DNA of 64,000 bases from JAWKJY01 sp041393535 (GTDB taxonomy: Bacteria > Actinomycetota > Thermoleophilia > Gaiellales > Gaiellaceae). Under the pieces are notes generated by a model. It was not told where the DNA came from. It saw only the letters and a program-made list of their open reading frames with translations, and made no database searches. Positions within the stretch are counted from its first letter, which is position 1, and every line of letters starts with the position of its first letter. Positions 50,766 to 58,882 of the stretch are shown here, one piece after another. The position numbers and the translations under genes are program-made. Location of the stretch: assembly GCA_041393535.1 (NCBI GenBank), contig JAWKJY010000001.1:310001-374000 (forward strand). Reading direction: 5' to 3'.

Positions 50766-51814
50766 GTGGCCGCGCTCCCGCCCCCGGCGGCGATCCGCTC
50801 CACCGCGCGCCGGAGGTCGCCGAGGTCGGGCCGAGCGACGCCACGCGGGCACCTGTTCGGCGAGCGCCGCGAGCAGCGCGAGCCCTGCGCGGCCGGGCCG
50901 CGGGACGACCGTGTGCAGCGTTCCCACGAGGCGCGCAGGCCGCCTCGGGCGGCCGACGGGCCGGAGCTCCGTGCGGCCGGCCGACGTCGAGCAGCGCGAT
51001 CGCGTGCACTGCACGACCTGCCGGAGGCGTTCGGGGAGCCGGTCGGCGAGGAAGCAGGGACGGCTTCTCCTCGCCGGGCCAGCCGTCGTCGACCGCGTGC
51101 GCCTCGAGCGCCGGGAAGCGCGCGAGCCCATCGCGGGCGAGGCAGGCTGTGTTCCGTAGAGGCCGTCCAGGAAGCCGGCGTCGAGTCGATCGACCGCGAC
51201 GAAGTCGTCGCCCAGGAAGTCGAGCGCCCCCTGGACGGCGGCAGGCCAGCGCCGTCGTCGACTTCTTCCGACCCCGCTCGCCGGAGAAGCACGCCGGCGC
51301 TCGTCGGGCGACGCAGCGCGGCGTGGACCTGCTGGCGCCCTGGTCGTCGAGCCAGATCGCGAGCGGGACGACGAGCGGCTTGCTGCGCTCGCCCTGGAGA
51401 GCTGCGAGCCGCTGCGTCGCAGCCGACGAGCCTGCCCTCGCGCCGGTCGAGGACGGACAGGAGCCCTCGAAGCGAACGTGACGCAGCGCCTGTCGGGCGA
51501 CGCGGCGAGCACGCCGGCGGCGAGCCGCTCTCGCCGAGCCCGAGCGAGCGCGAGCGGGCAGGCGATCCCGGTCTCGTCCTCGTCCCAGAGCTCGAGCTCG
51601 AGCGCCGTCCCTGGAGCGGCCCGGCTCCCGCGTGGGCGAAGGGGCGCAGCGTCCGCTCGGCGAGGAGGTCGCCGGCGATCCGGACGCGGACGGGACGCCC
51701 GGCGAGGACGAGGTCGGCCTCGTGCACCGTCGTGCCCTGGCCGGCCGCCGCGGCGGCGAACGCGTCGCGCATGCGGACGACCGGCTCCGGGGTGTCGACG
51801 GCCGTCGCGGTCAT
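50762..51814 (-). pseudogene. HPr-kinase-like protein, multiple frameshifts
   Basis: Pieces from three frames rebuild a protein of about 350 residues. The intact start is MTATAVDTPEPVVRMRDAFA, followed by VHEADLVLAGRPVRVRIAGD. Then come fragments LELELWDEDETGIACPLALA and GLLSVLDRREGRLVGCDAAA. After them is a P-loop-like segment ending KKSTTALAC (near 51244-51275), then LDFLGDDFVAVDRLDAGFLD and LYGT. Fragments of GWPGEEKPSLL and TVVPRPGRAGLALLAALAEQ follow, and the true end is DLGDLRRAVERIAAGGGSAA. The order of P-loop then FLGDDFV matches HPr-kinase-like ATPases that neighbour PqqD proteins. It would phosphorylate a peptide or small molecule. ATG 51814 is 4 nt after the PqqD-like gene's stop. 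Confidence 0.65.
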
Positions 51815-51818
51815 CGGG

Positions 51819-52244
51819 TCATGGCCGCCCGGTCAGGTCGTCGATCCCGGGGGTCGGCGGGTCGAGCGCGAGCAGGTTGCCCATGTCCCGGTAGACCTCG
51901 AGCCTCGGCGGCTCGTAGGCGCCGGCCGGATCGGTGAACGTCGTCGCGCCCGGGCTGGCCGGCGCCGGCGCAGGCGCGAGGAGGCGCTCGGCGAGCAGCT
52001 CGCGGACGAGCGTCGCGACGTCCTCCCGCGCCCGCTCGAGCGGGATGCCGTAGCGCCCGGCGAGGGTCGCGGCGACCGCGTCGAGATCGTGCCCGGCCGC
52101 GAGCAGCGTCCAGGCGGCCGCGCCGGCGCCGCCCATCGCGTAGTACGTGCCGTCGTCGAGGCGGATGACGATCAGCTCGCCGTCGATCACCTTCGCGACC
52201 ACCTCGGCGGGATCCGGTGCGAACGTCCCCTGCAGCTCGGTCAT
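51819..52244 (-). CDS. PqqD-like (RRE-fold) protein with YxxPxL tail
   Basis: This 141-residue protein is a PqqD-fold module (about residues 8-90): VVAKVIDGELIVIRLDDGTY, AAAWTLLAAGHDLDAVAATL, then GIPLERAREDVATLVRELLA. PqqD folds (RiPP recognition elements) bind leader peptides or chaperone a substrate. After an Ala/Pro linker the last 32 residues carry YEPPRLEVYRDMGNLLALDP. In it, Y110xxPxL115 is the motif that lasso-peptide RREs recognise in leaders. ATG 52244 overlaps the upstream GT4 stop (ATGA at 52241-52244). It lies between a GT4 and an HPr-kinase-like gene. The gene is intact. Confidence 0.82.
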   Translation of the reverse strand: MTELQGTFAPDPAEVVAKVIDGELIVIRLDDGTYYAMGGAGAAAWTLLAAGHDLDAVAATLAGRYGIPLERAREDVATLVRELLAERLLAPAPAPASPGATTFTDPAGAYEPPRLEVYRDMGNLLALDPPTPGIDDLTGRP

Positions 52245-53380
52245 GCTCCTCCCTCGGTCGCGGCCGTTGCCGTGTAGAGCCGCTCGTAGGCCGTGACGCA
52301 CGCGTCCCAGCCGAACCGCGTCTCGGCGCGCGCGCGGCCGTCGGCGCCGAGGCGGTCCGCGAGCGGCGCGTCCTCGAGCAGGCGCAGGATCGCGGCGGCG
52401 AGCGCGTCGGCGTCCTCGCGCTCGACGAGCAGCCCGCTGACGCCGTCCTCGACCGCCTCGACGAGGCCGCCGACCCGCGTGGCGACGACCGGGCGGGCGC
52501 GCAGGGCGGCCTCGAGCGCGACGAGCCCGAACGGCTCGTCCCAGCGTGACGGGACGACGACCAGGGCGGCGGCGTCGAGCGCGGCCGAGACGCCGTCCGC
52601 GGAGAGCAGGCCGAGGACGTCGACGGCGTGCGCGATCCCGAGCTCGTCCGCGAGCCGCGCGAGCGCCGGGCGCGCCGGCCCGTCGCCGCCGAGGGCGAGG
52701 CGTGCGTCGGAATGGCGCGCGAGCACCGTCGCGAATGCGCGCAGCGCCACGTCGAAGCCCTTCTCGTCGACGAGCCGGCCGTAGGCGAGCAGCCGCGGCG
52801 CGCGCGGGCGCGGCGGCGGCTCCCGTCCCATGGGCGGCAGGCCGTAGTGGACGACGAGGGAGCGCGCGGCAACCTCCGGCAGCGCGCGGGCGAGGTCGGC
52901 GTGCACGGCGTGGGAGTTGCAGGCGATCCGGGTCGCGGAGCGCAGGGCGCGGCCGGCGAGCGTGTCGGGCCCGAGCTCGGACGGGACGGGGCTGTGCAGC
53001 GTCAGCAGCACGGGCGCCGCTCCGCGGGCGCGCGTGGCGCGCTCGAAGAGCACGCCCGGGCCGAGGGTGTTCAGGTGGACGAGGTCGGGCCGCAGCCGCG
53101 CGCGCAGCTCGCCGACGCGCCGCGTCGTGGTCGCGATCGCCTCCAGGTCCCGCGAGGCGAGCGCCTGGTGGAACGGGAACCGGTGCACGGGCACGCCGTC
53201 GACCTCGTCGTGCTCGGGGACGTCGTCGGCGTGCCGGCCGACGACGGCCTCGATGCGGACGCCGCGCCCGGCGAGCGCGGGCGCGAGCCTCGCCGAGAAG
53301 ACCTCGACGCCGCCGACCGACGGCAGCCACCAGTCGGCCCACGTGAGGACGCGCAGGGGTCGGGCCTCGCGGACGGTCAG
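52241..53380 (-). CDS. GT4-family glycosyltransferase, unusual start
   Basis: This is a GT4 enzyme of ~380 residues. The N-terminus LRVLTWADWWLPSVGGVEVF contains the PxxGGxE acceptor motif. Later come LHSPVPSELGPDTLAG, ACNSHAVHADLARALP and LLAYGRLVDEKGFDVAL. It ends with VPSRWDEPFGLVALEAALRA (the EX7E motif) and GGLVEAVEDGVSGLLV. The first standard start codon, GTG 53194, would delete the acceptor motif. The homologous region begins about 62 codons upstream. No ATG, GTG or TTG exists there, only CTG at 53380 and 53356. Either CTG is used or the start codon was lost by a base error. It is the first gene of the six-gene operon. Its stop overlaps the PqqD-like start. Confidence 0.82.
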   Translation of the reverse strand: MTVREARPLRVLTWADWWLPSVGGVEVFSARLAPALAGRGVRIEAVVGRHADDVPEHDEVDGVPVHRFPFHQALASRDLEAIATTTRRVGELRARLRPDLVHLNTLGPGVLFERATRARGAAPVLLTLHSPVPSELGPDTLAGRALRSATRIACNSHAVHADLARALPEVAARSLVVHYGLPPMGREPPPRPRAPRLLAYGRLVDEKGFDVALRAFATVLARHSDARLALGGDGPARPALARLADELGIAHAVDVLGLLSADGVSAALDAAALVVVPSRWDEPFGLVALEAALRARPVVATRVGGLVEAVEDGVSGLLVEREDADALAAAILRLLEDAPLADRLGADGRARAETRFGWDACVTAYERLYTATAATEGGA

Positions 53381-53557
53381 GTCGTGTGCCTTCGACGGGG
53401 GGACGGGCGGCGCGCGCGACGGGCGCGACCGGGATGCGCCACGCTAGCGAACCGTGGGGGCGCAGGCCCGATGCCGCCCGACCGGGCGCGGCCGTCGCGC
53501 CGCACCGGCAGCGCCATATCCTGGCGGCATCCCCGAGACAGGAGACGAACGCGCGCG

Positions 53558-54602
53558 ATGGACACCCCGCTGCTCACGAGCCTCGTCGGGTCGTACGCCC
53601 AGCCCGACTGGCTGATCGACCGCGCCCGGCTCGCCGACCGATTCCCGCCGCGCGTCCGCGCCCGCGAGCTGTGGCGCGTCGACCCCGCCTACCTGGAGGA
53701 GGCGCAGGACGACGCGACGCTCCTCGCGATCCGCGACCAGGAGCGCGCCGGGCTCGACGTCGTCACCGACGGCGAGGCCCGGCGCGAGAGCTACTCGAAC
53801 CGCTTCGCGACGGCCCTCGAGGGCATCGACATCGACGTGCCGGGCGTCGCCCTCGACCGCTCCGGCCACCCGAACCCCGTGCCCCGCGTGGTCGGCCCGG
53901 TCCGCCGCCGCGAGCCGGTGCTCGTCCGCGACGTCGAGTTCCTGCGGGCGAACACCGACCGGCTCGTCAAGATCACCGTGCCGGGCCCGTTCACGATGGC
54001 GCAGCAGGCGCAGAACGACGCCTACGAGCACGAGGAGCAGCTCGCGCTCGACTACGCGGCCGCCGTGCGCGCCGAGATCGAGGACCTGTTCCGGGCGGGC
54101 GCCGACATCGTCCAGGTCGACGAGCCGTACATGCAGGCCCGTCCCGAGAAGGCCCGCGCGTTCGGGCGCGCCGCCCTGGACGCCGCGCTCGACGGCGTCC
54201 GCGGCACGACGGCCGTCCACATCTGCTTCGGCTACGCCGCGATCATCCACGAGCGGCCCTCCGGCTACTCGTTCCTGCCCGAGCTGGAGACCAGCCGCTG
54301 CGACCAGATCTCGATCGAGACGGCCCAGTCCTCGCTCGACCTCTCGATCCTCGAGCGGCTGCCGAGCAAGACGATCATCCTCGGCGTGCTCGACCTCAGC
54401 ACCGACGAGGTCGAGACGCCGGAGGTCGTCGCCGCGCGGATCCGTCGCGCCTCCCGTACAAGGCCTGGGGCTGCTTCGTCCCCGCCGCCCCCGACTGCGG
54501 GATGAAGTACCAGCGGTCCCGTGGATGTGGCCTACGCGAAGTCTTTCCGCGCGCTCGTCGCCGTGGCACGCATGCTCGTCCGGGCGGAGGACCGGGGGCT
54601 GA
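53558..54602 (+). CDS. Core MetE-like methionine synthase/methyltransferase (3' frameshifts)
   Basis: This is a protein of about 347 residues equivalent to the catalytic C-terminal half of MetE: LLTSLVGSYAQPDWLIDRAR, then LDVVTDGEARRESYSNRFAT and VKITVPGPFTMAQQAQND. Then comes ADIVQVDEPYMQARPEKARA. The zinc ligands are visible: HxC in TAVHICFGYA, Glu in ISIETAQSS, and Cys in APDCGMKY. The last lies beyond a frameshift near 54450. More slips near 54510 and 54590 lead to DVAYAK and a stop at 54602. It lacks the N-terminal folate-binding barrel, like archaeal and core-MetE proteins that use methylcobalamin proteins as donors. ATG 53558 follows GGAGACG. The agmatinase-family gene is 56 nt downstream. 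Confidence 0.78.
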
Positions 54603-54658
54603 CGGCGCCGCGCGATCCACGCCCCGGACGGCGAGACCGGCCCACGAGAGGAGACCCG

Positions 54659-55597
54659 ATGCACACGCCCGCCGACGCCCTGGAGAGCCCGCGCTTCACC
54701 GGCCCGCGCACCTTCGCGCGCCTGCCGCTCGTGGCCGACCTCGAGGGCGTCGACTGCGCCGTCTACGGCATCCCGTGGGACGGCAGCGCCTCCTTCCGCG
54801 CGGGCAGCCGCTTCGGGCCCGAGGCGATCCGGGCGGCGTCCGTCCTGCTGCGACCCTACAACGCCGAGCAGCGCACCGCGGTGTTCGGCAGCCTGTCGGT
54901 GATCGACCACGGCGACGCCCCGACCGTGCCCGGCTACGTCGAGGACACGTTCGAGCGGGTCGCCGCGTTCGCCGGCAGGATCGCGCAGGCGGGCGTCGTC
55001 CCGCTCGCGCTCGGCGGCGACCACTCCGTCACGCTGCCCCAGCTGCGGGCCCTCGCCGCCGTGCACGGCCCCCTCGGGCTCGTCCAGCTCGACGCGCACA
55101 GCGACCTCTGGGACAGCTTCTTCGGCCGTCCGTACAGCCACGGCACGGTCTTCCGTCGCGCGATCGACGAGGGGCTGGTCGATCCCGCGCGCTGCTTCCA
55201 GGCCGGCATGCGCGGCACGCTCTACGGCCCGGCCGACGTGCAGCAGGGGCACGAGCTCGGCACCGAGGTGGCGCGCTGGGCCGAGATCGCGCCGCTCGCC
55301 CCGGCGGCGTTCGCCGACCGGGTGCGCGCCCGCGTCGGCACGGGGCCGACCTTCCTCACGTTCGACATCGACTTCTTCGACCCGGCGTTCGCGCCCGCGA
55401 CGGGGACGCCGGAGTGCGGCGGGCCGACCTCCCATCACGGCCTCGGGCTCGTGCGCGCGCTGACGGGGATCGACTTCGTCGGCTTCGACGTCGTCGAGGT
55501 CGCGCCGCAGTACGACGGGCCGGGGCAGGTCACGTCGCTGCTCGCCGCGACGGTCGCGTACGAGCTGCTGACCCTGCTCGCGCTGCGGGCCGTGTGA
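54659..55597 (+). CDS. Agmatinase/arginase-family ureohydrolase
   Basis: This 312-residue ureohydrolase has all Mn ligands: PLALGGDHSVTLPQLRALAA, LVQLDAHSDLWDSFFG (DAHxD), PYSHGTVFRRAIDEG, and FLTFDIDFFDPAFAPATGTP (DxDxxDPxxAP). CAVYGIPWDGSASFRAGSRFGP is also characteristic of the agmatinase branch. It splits urea from agmatine or a related guanidino compound (guanidinobutyrate or guanidinopropionate are options). ATG 54659 has GAGAGGAGACCC upstream. It is probably co-transcribed with the core MetE-like gene. Intact and of normal length. Confidence 0.9.
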   Translation: MHTPADALESPRFTGPRTFARLPLVADLEGVDCAVYGIPWDGSASFRAGSRFGPEAIRAASVLLRPYNAEQRTAVFGSLSVIDHGDAPTVPGYVEDTFERVAAFAGRIAQAGVVPLALGGDHSVTLPQLRALAAVHGPLGLVQLDAHSDLWDSFFGRPYSHGTVFRRAIDEGLVDPARCFQAGMRGTLYGPADVQQGHELGTEVARWAEIAPLAPAAFADRVRARVGTGPTFLTFDIDFFDPAFAPATGTPECGGPTSHHGLGLVRALTGIDFVGFDVVEVAPQYDGPGQVTSLLAATVAYELLTLLALRAV

Positions 55598-55899
55598 GCG
55601 ACCCGCGTGGGCTCGTGCCCGCCGACGATGCCCTCCGTCGGCAGCGCCGGCCCGCTTCGCGCGCACTCCGGCTGGCTCGCGGGCACGCCGGGCGGCACGG
55701 GGCGCGCCCGTCGCGACGGTTCCCGTCCCCGCGAGCCACAGCCGCCGATCGGCCGCGAGTATCGGTTCCGCCTCCACCAGGAGACGGACCGCCGCTTCCC
55801 CGGGCGGCTCCCGGCGCCCGGCGGGCCGCTCGGCGAGCCGGAAGCGGTGCCGTGACGGGCGGTGCCGCGCCAGCGTCGTCTGCGAGGAGAGGAGACGGG
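55598..55899 (+). other. Stretch with no confident gene
   Basis: Frames are open throughout because of GC content. The frame from GTG 55607 ends at 55855 with a segment (IGREYRFRLHQETDRRFPGR) that looks more like real protein than the rest. A different frame is suggested at the beginning (a GTGA overlap with the agmatinase-family stop at 55594). A short frameshifted gene of about 85 residues is possible but not proven. Confidence 0.3.
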
Positions 55900-57269
55900 A
55901 TGCACGAGTGCTTCGACGCGATCGTGATCGGGGCGGGCCCGGCCGGCGAGGTGTGCGCCGGCCGGCTCGCCGAGGCGGGCCTCTCGGTCGCGATCGTCGA
56001 GCGGCGGCTCGTCGGCGGCGAGTGCTCCTTCTACGGGTGCATGCCGTCGAAGGCGCTGCTTCGCCCCGCCGAGGCGCTGGCCGAGGCGCGCCGCGTCCCC
56101 GGCGCGCAGGAGGCGGTGACCGGCGGGATCGACGTCGCGGCCGTGCTCGCGCGCCGCGACGAGGTCGTCCACGGGCTCGACGACGCAGCGCAGCTGCCAT
56201 GGCTCGAGCAGCGTGGCGTGACGCTCGTCCGCGGCCACGGCAGGCTGGTCGGCGAGCGGCGCGTGGCCGTCGACGGCCGGCTGCTGGCCGCGCGGCGGGC
56301 CGTCGTCCTCGCGACCGGCAGCACGCCGATGCTCCCGCCGATCACCGGCCTGGCGGCGGCGCGCCCGTGGACGAACCGCGAGGGCACGACCGCATCCGAG
56401 GTGCCCGCCCGCCTGGTCGTCCTCGGCGGCGGGGTCGTCGGCGTCGAGCTGGCGCAGGCGTGGTCGTCGCTCGGCGCCCGGGTCGCGCTCGTCGAGGGCG
56501 GCCCACGGCTGCTCGCCCGGGAGGAGGAGTTCGCGGGGGCGCTCGTCGAGCAGGCGCTGCGCGCAGGCGGCGTCGACGTTCGTCTCGGCGCGCGCGCCGT
56601 CGCGGTCGAGCGAGACGCTGGCGGGGTGACCGTCGAGCTCGCTCGGGCGAGACGCTCGCAGAGGACGAGCTGCTGGTCGGCGTCGGCCGCCGGGCGGCGA
56701 GCGGCGACCTGGGGCTCGACTCGGTCGGCGTCGACGCGGACGGCTTCGTCGACGTCGACGACGCGCTGCGCGTCGGCGGCCGCGACTGGCTGTACGCGAT
56801 CGGCGACGTGAACGGCCGTGCGCTCCTGACCCACATGGGCAAGTACCAGGGCCGCCTCGCCGCCGACCTCGTTCTCGGCCGCGCCGCGCGTGTCGACCCG
56901 CTCGCCGACGGCGCCCTCGTGCCGCGCGTCGTCTTCACCGACCCGCAGGTCGCTGCCGTCGGGCACACCCTCGACGGTGCGCACCGGGCGGGCATCCGAG
57001 CCCGGGCCGTCGATCACGAGACCTCGGCCACGGCCGGGGGCAGCTTCACCGGGCGCGACGCCCCGGGCACCTCGCGCCTGGTCGTCGACGAGGACGCGCG
57101 CGTCCTCGTCGGCGCGACGTTCGTCGGCGTCGAGGTCGGCGACTGGCTGCACGCGGCGACGATCGCCGTCGTCGGCCGCGTCCCGCTCGACCGGCTGCGG
57201 CACGCGGTTCCGTCGTTCCCCACGCGAAGCGAGGTCTGGCTCCGGCTGCTCGAGGCGTACGGGCTCTAG
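55900..57269 (+). CDS. Class I pyridine nucleotide-disulfide oxidoreductase (frameshifted)
   Basis: A dihydrolipoamide-dehydrogenase-like flavoprotein of about 456 residues. The FAD loop is DAIVIGAGPAGEVCAGRLAE, and the redox disulfide is GGECSFYGCMPSKALL (CxxxxC). The NAD(P) loop is LVVLGGGVVGVELAQAWSSL. Near 56645 one G is missing. After it come GETLAEDELLVGVGRRAASG, the second FAD motif WLYAIGDVNGRALLTHMGKY, and PRVVFTDPQVAAVGHTL. The usual C-terminal HPTxxE active-site base is HAVPSFPTRSE here, with altered spacing. ATG 55900 follows GAGGAGAGGAGA. It may reduce a low-molecular-weight disulfide, mercuric ion or a quinone. The stop overlaps the OYE gene's end. Confidence 0.82.
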
Positions 57270-58405
57270 GAGCGCGCTCCCGGGGCCTGCGTCCGGCTCG
57301 CGAGCCACCGCTCCGCGTTGTCGAGGGTTGCGAGGGGCTGGAGCATGGCGGGGTCGAAGTCGTCGTGCGGCAGCGCGCGGCGGCTGCGGTGCGGCCAGTC
57401 GGGGTTCGCCAGCGCGGGCTTGCCGAGGGCGACCAGATCGGCGTCGCCGCGGTCGATCAGGTCGCGGGCGCGCTCGGGGTCGCGGAGGGCGCCGTTCGCG
57501 ATCACGGGCACGCGGCCGTGCTCGCGGGCGAGACGGGCCAGGGTCGGGCCGTCGCCGAACGCGGGCCTGAGGGCGTCGGGCTCGCTGGTGTGGAGGTAGC
57601 TGGCGCCCGCGGTGGCGAGGGCGGCGAAGACGGTGCGGGCGGCCGTCTCGCCATCGGGCCACCGGTGGTCGTGGTCGTTGACCTTGGCCTGGGAGACGCG
57701 GACGCCGACGGGGAACGTCGCGCCGACGGCGGTCCGGATCGCGTGTACGACCTCGACGGTGAGCCGGATGCGGTTGGCGGCGCCACCGCCGTAGCGGTCG
57801 GTGCGCCGGTTCGTGCTCGTGGAGGTGAACTGGTCGAGCAGGTAGCCGTTGGCGCCGTGGACCTCGACCGCGTCGAAGCCGGCGGCGCGGGCGCGGCCCG
57901 CAGCCTCGGCGAACGCGTGGGCGATCCGCTCGATCTCCGGCGGCTCGAGCTGCGCGGGGACGCGGTAGGGGCCGCTGCCGCGGTAGATCGTCATCTGGCT
58001 GCCGACGGGGCGCAGCGGGGACGGGCCGACGGTGCGCGTCGTGTGCGCGTTGCCCTGGGAGAGGGCGCCGGCGTGCATCAGCTGGAGCGCGATCGCGGCC
58101 CCGGCCGCGTGGACGGCCTCGACGACTGGCCGCCAGGCCTCCTCCTGGGCTGCGGTCGCGATCCCCGGCTGGTGGAGGTAGCCCTGGCTCGCGTCCTCGT
58201 CGACGTAGGTTCCCTCGGTGACAACGAGCGCGAAGCCGCCGTGGGCGAAGCGCGCGTAGTAGTCGCGCATCTGCGCGGTCGCGCGTCCGTCCGCGGTGGC
58301 GCTCGTGCGGGTCATCGGCGCGAGCACCGCGCGGCCGTGCAGCCGCAGCGGGCCGATCGCGAGGGGCAGGTCGAGCGGGTCGGCGGCGATCGCGGACGTG
58401 GTCAC
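57266..58405 (-). CDS. Old-yellow-enzyme family NADH:flavin oxidoreductase
   Basis: This 379-residue FMN TIM barrel has GRAVLAPMTRTSATADGRAT, VVTEGTYVDEDASQGYLHQP, LQLMHAGALSQGN, then VHGANGYLLDQFTSTSTNRR and TDRYGGGAANRIRLTVEVV. This is the OYE signature, with substrate-binding His/Asn in VHGANGYLL. It reduces activated C=C bonds, often of reactive electrophiles and enones. I chose GTG 58405, with AAGGAG 5 nt upstream, over GTG 58423. It is divergent from an HxlR-family regulator gene. Two copies of a 15-bp near-palindrome lie between them. Confidence 0.92.
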   Translation of the reverse strand: MTTSAIAADPLDLPLAIGPLRLHGRAVLAPMTRTSATADGRATAQMRDYYARFAHGGFALVVTEGTYVDEDASQGYLHQPGIATAAQEEAWRPVVEAVHAAGAAIALQLMHAGALSQGNAHTTRTVGPSPLRPVGSQMTIYRGSGPYRVPAQLEPPEIERIAHAFAEAAGRARAAGFDAVEVHGANGYLLDQFTSTSTNRRTDRYGGGAANRIRLTVEVVHAIRTAVGATFPVGVRVSQAKVNDHDHRWPDGETAARTVFAALATAGASYLHTSEPDALRPAFGDGPTLARLAREHGRVPVIANGALRDPERARDLIDRGDADLVALGKPALANPDWPHRSRRALPHDDFDPAMLQPLATLDNAERWLASRTQAPGARS

Positions 58406-58422
58406 GGAGGCTCCTTCGTTCA

Positions 58423-58437
58423 CGCACTTTTCGTATG
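58423..58437. promoter_or_regulatory. Putative HxlR operator, copy 1
   Basis: CGCACTTTTCGTATG matches the second copy (58461-58475) at 13 of 15 bases. It lies just upstream of the OYE start. HxlR-family regulators bind near-palindromic TAC..GTA-type sites in such divergent regions. Confidence 0.5.
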
Positions 58438-58460
58438 TGAAGTCACGCTAGCAAGAAGTT

Positions 58461-58475
58461 CGTACTTTTCGTACG
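58461..58475. promoter_or_regulatory. Putative HxlR operator, copy 2
   Basis: CGTACTTTTCGTACG is a perfect inverted repeat (CGTAC-N5-GTACG). The two copies start 38 bp apart. This copy is 11 bp upstream of the HxlR gene's TAGGCT box. Confidence 0.55.
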
Positions 58476-58486
58476 CGCAGATCGGG

Positions 58487-58492
58487 TAGGCT
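58487..58492 (+). promoter_or_regulatory. -10 box TAGGCT, leaderless HxlR gene
   Basis: TAGGCT, 7 nt, then ATG at 58500. Confidence 0.6.
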
Positions 58493-58499
58493 GTATCGC

Positions 58500-58833
58500 A
58501 TGAGCCAGGAGAGCGCCCGATCTCGAGGTCTGCCCGCGGCTCTCGCTCGCGTTCGCGCTGCTGGGCAAGCGCTGGAACGCGCTGATCCTCGACGTGCTCG
58601 GCCAGCGGTCGGCCCGCTTCTCGGAGATCCGCCGCGCCGTTCCCGGCCTGTCCGACCGCCTGCTCGGCGAGCGGCTCGTCGAGCTCGCCCGCGCGGGCCT
58701 GCTCGTCCGCACGCAGGAGGGCGACGAGCCCGTCCGCTACGCGCTGACCGAGCGGGGTCGGCAGCTGCTGCCGGCGCTCGACGCGATCCGCAGCTGGGCC
58801 GACGCGCTCGTGCCCGGCGACGCCGCGCGCTGA
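58500..58833 (+). CDS. HxlR-family transcriptional regulator (frameshifted)
   Basis: Removing one C from the CCC run near 58518 joins MSQESA to DLEVCPRLSLAFALLGKRWN. The protein then continues as ALILDVLGQRSARFSEIRRA, VPGLSDRLLGERLVELARAG and GDEPVRYALTERGRQLLPAL. This is a full HxlR winged helix of 110 residues, including the single conserved Cys at the N-terminal end of helix 1 (VCPR). HxlR proteins of the YodB/HypR/QorR type sense electrophiles or disulfide stress through that Cys. The divergent partner is an old-yellow-enzyme gene, a usual target of such sensors. Confidence 0.8.
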
Positions 58834-58868
58834 CCTGCCGCCGGCGGCGGCCGGGGACTGCGGCCCCG

Positions 58869-58874
58869 TACACT
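58869..58874 (+). promoter_or_regulatory. -10 box TACACT for the dehydrogenase gene
   Basis: TACACT 34 nt before ATG 58909. The short leader would consist mostly of the inverted repeat at 58883-58900. Confidence 0.45.
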
Positions 58875-58882
58875 CGGCCCGG

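Noticed and set aside
47527..53380. A classic lasso-peptide cluster
   Set aside because: No B2 protease, asparagine-synthetase-like cyclase or stand-alone precursor is present. Only the PqqD-like protein and the leader-like tail resemble one.
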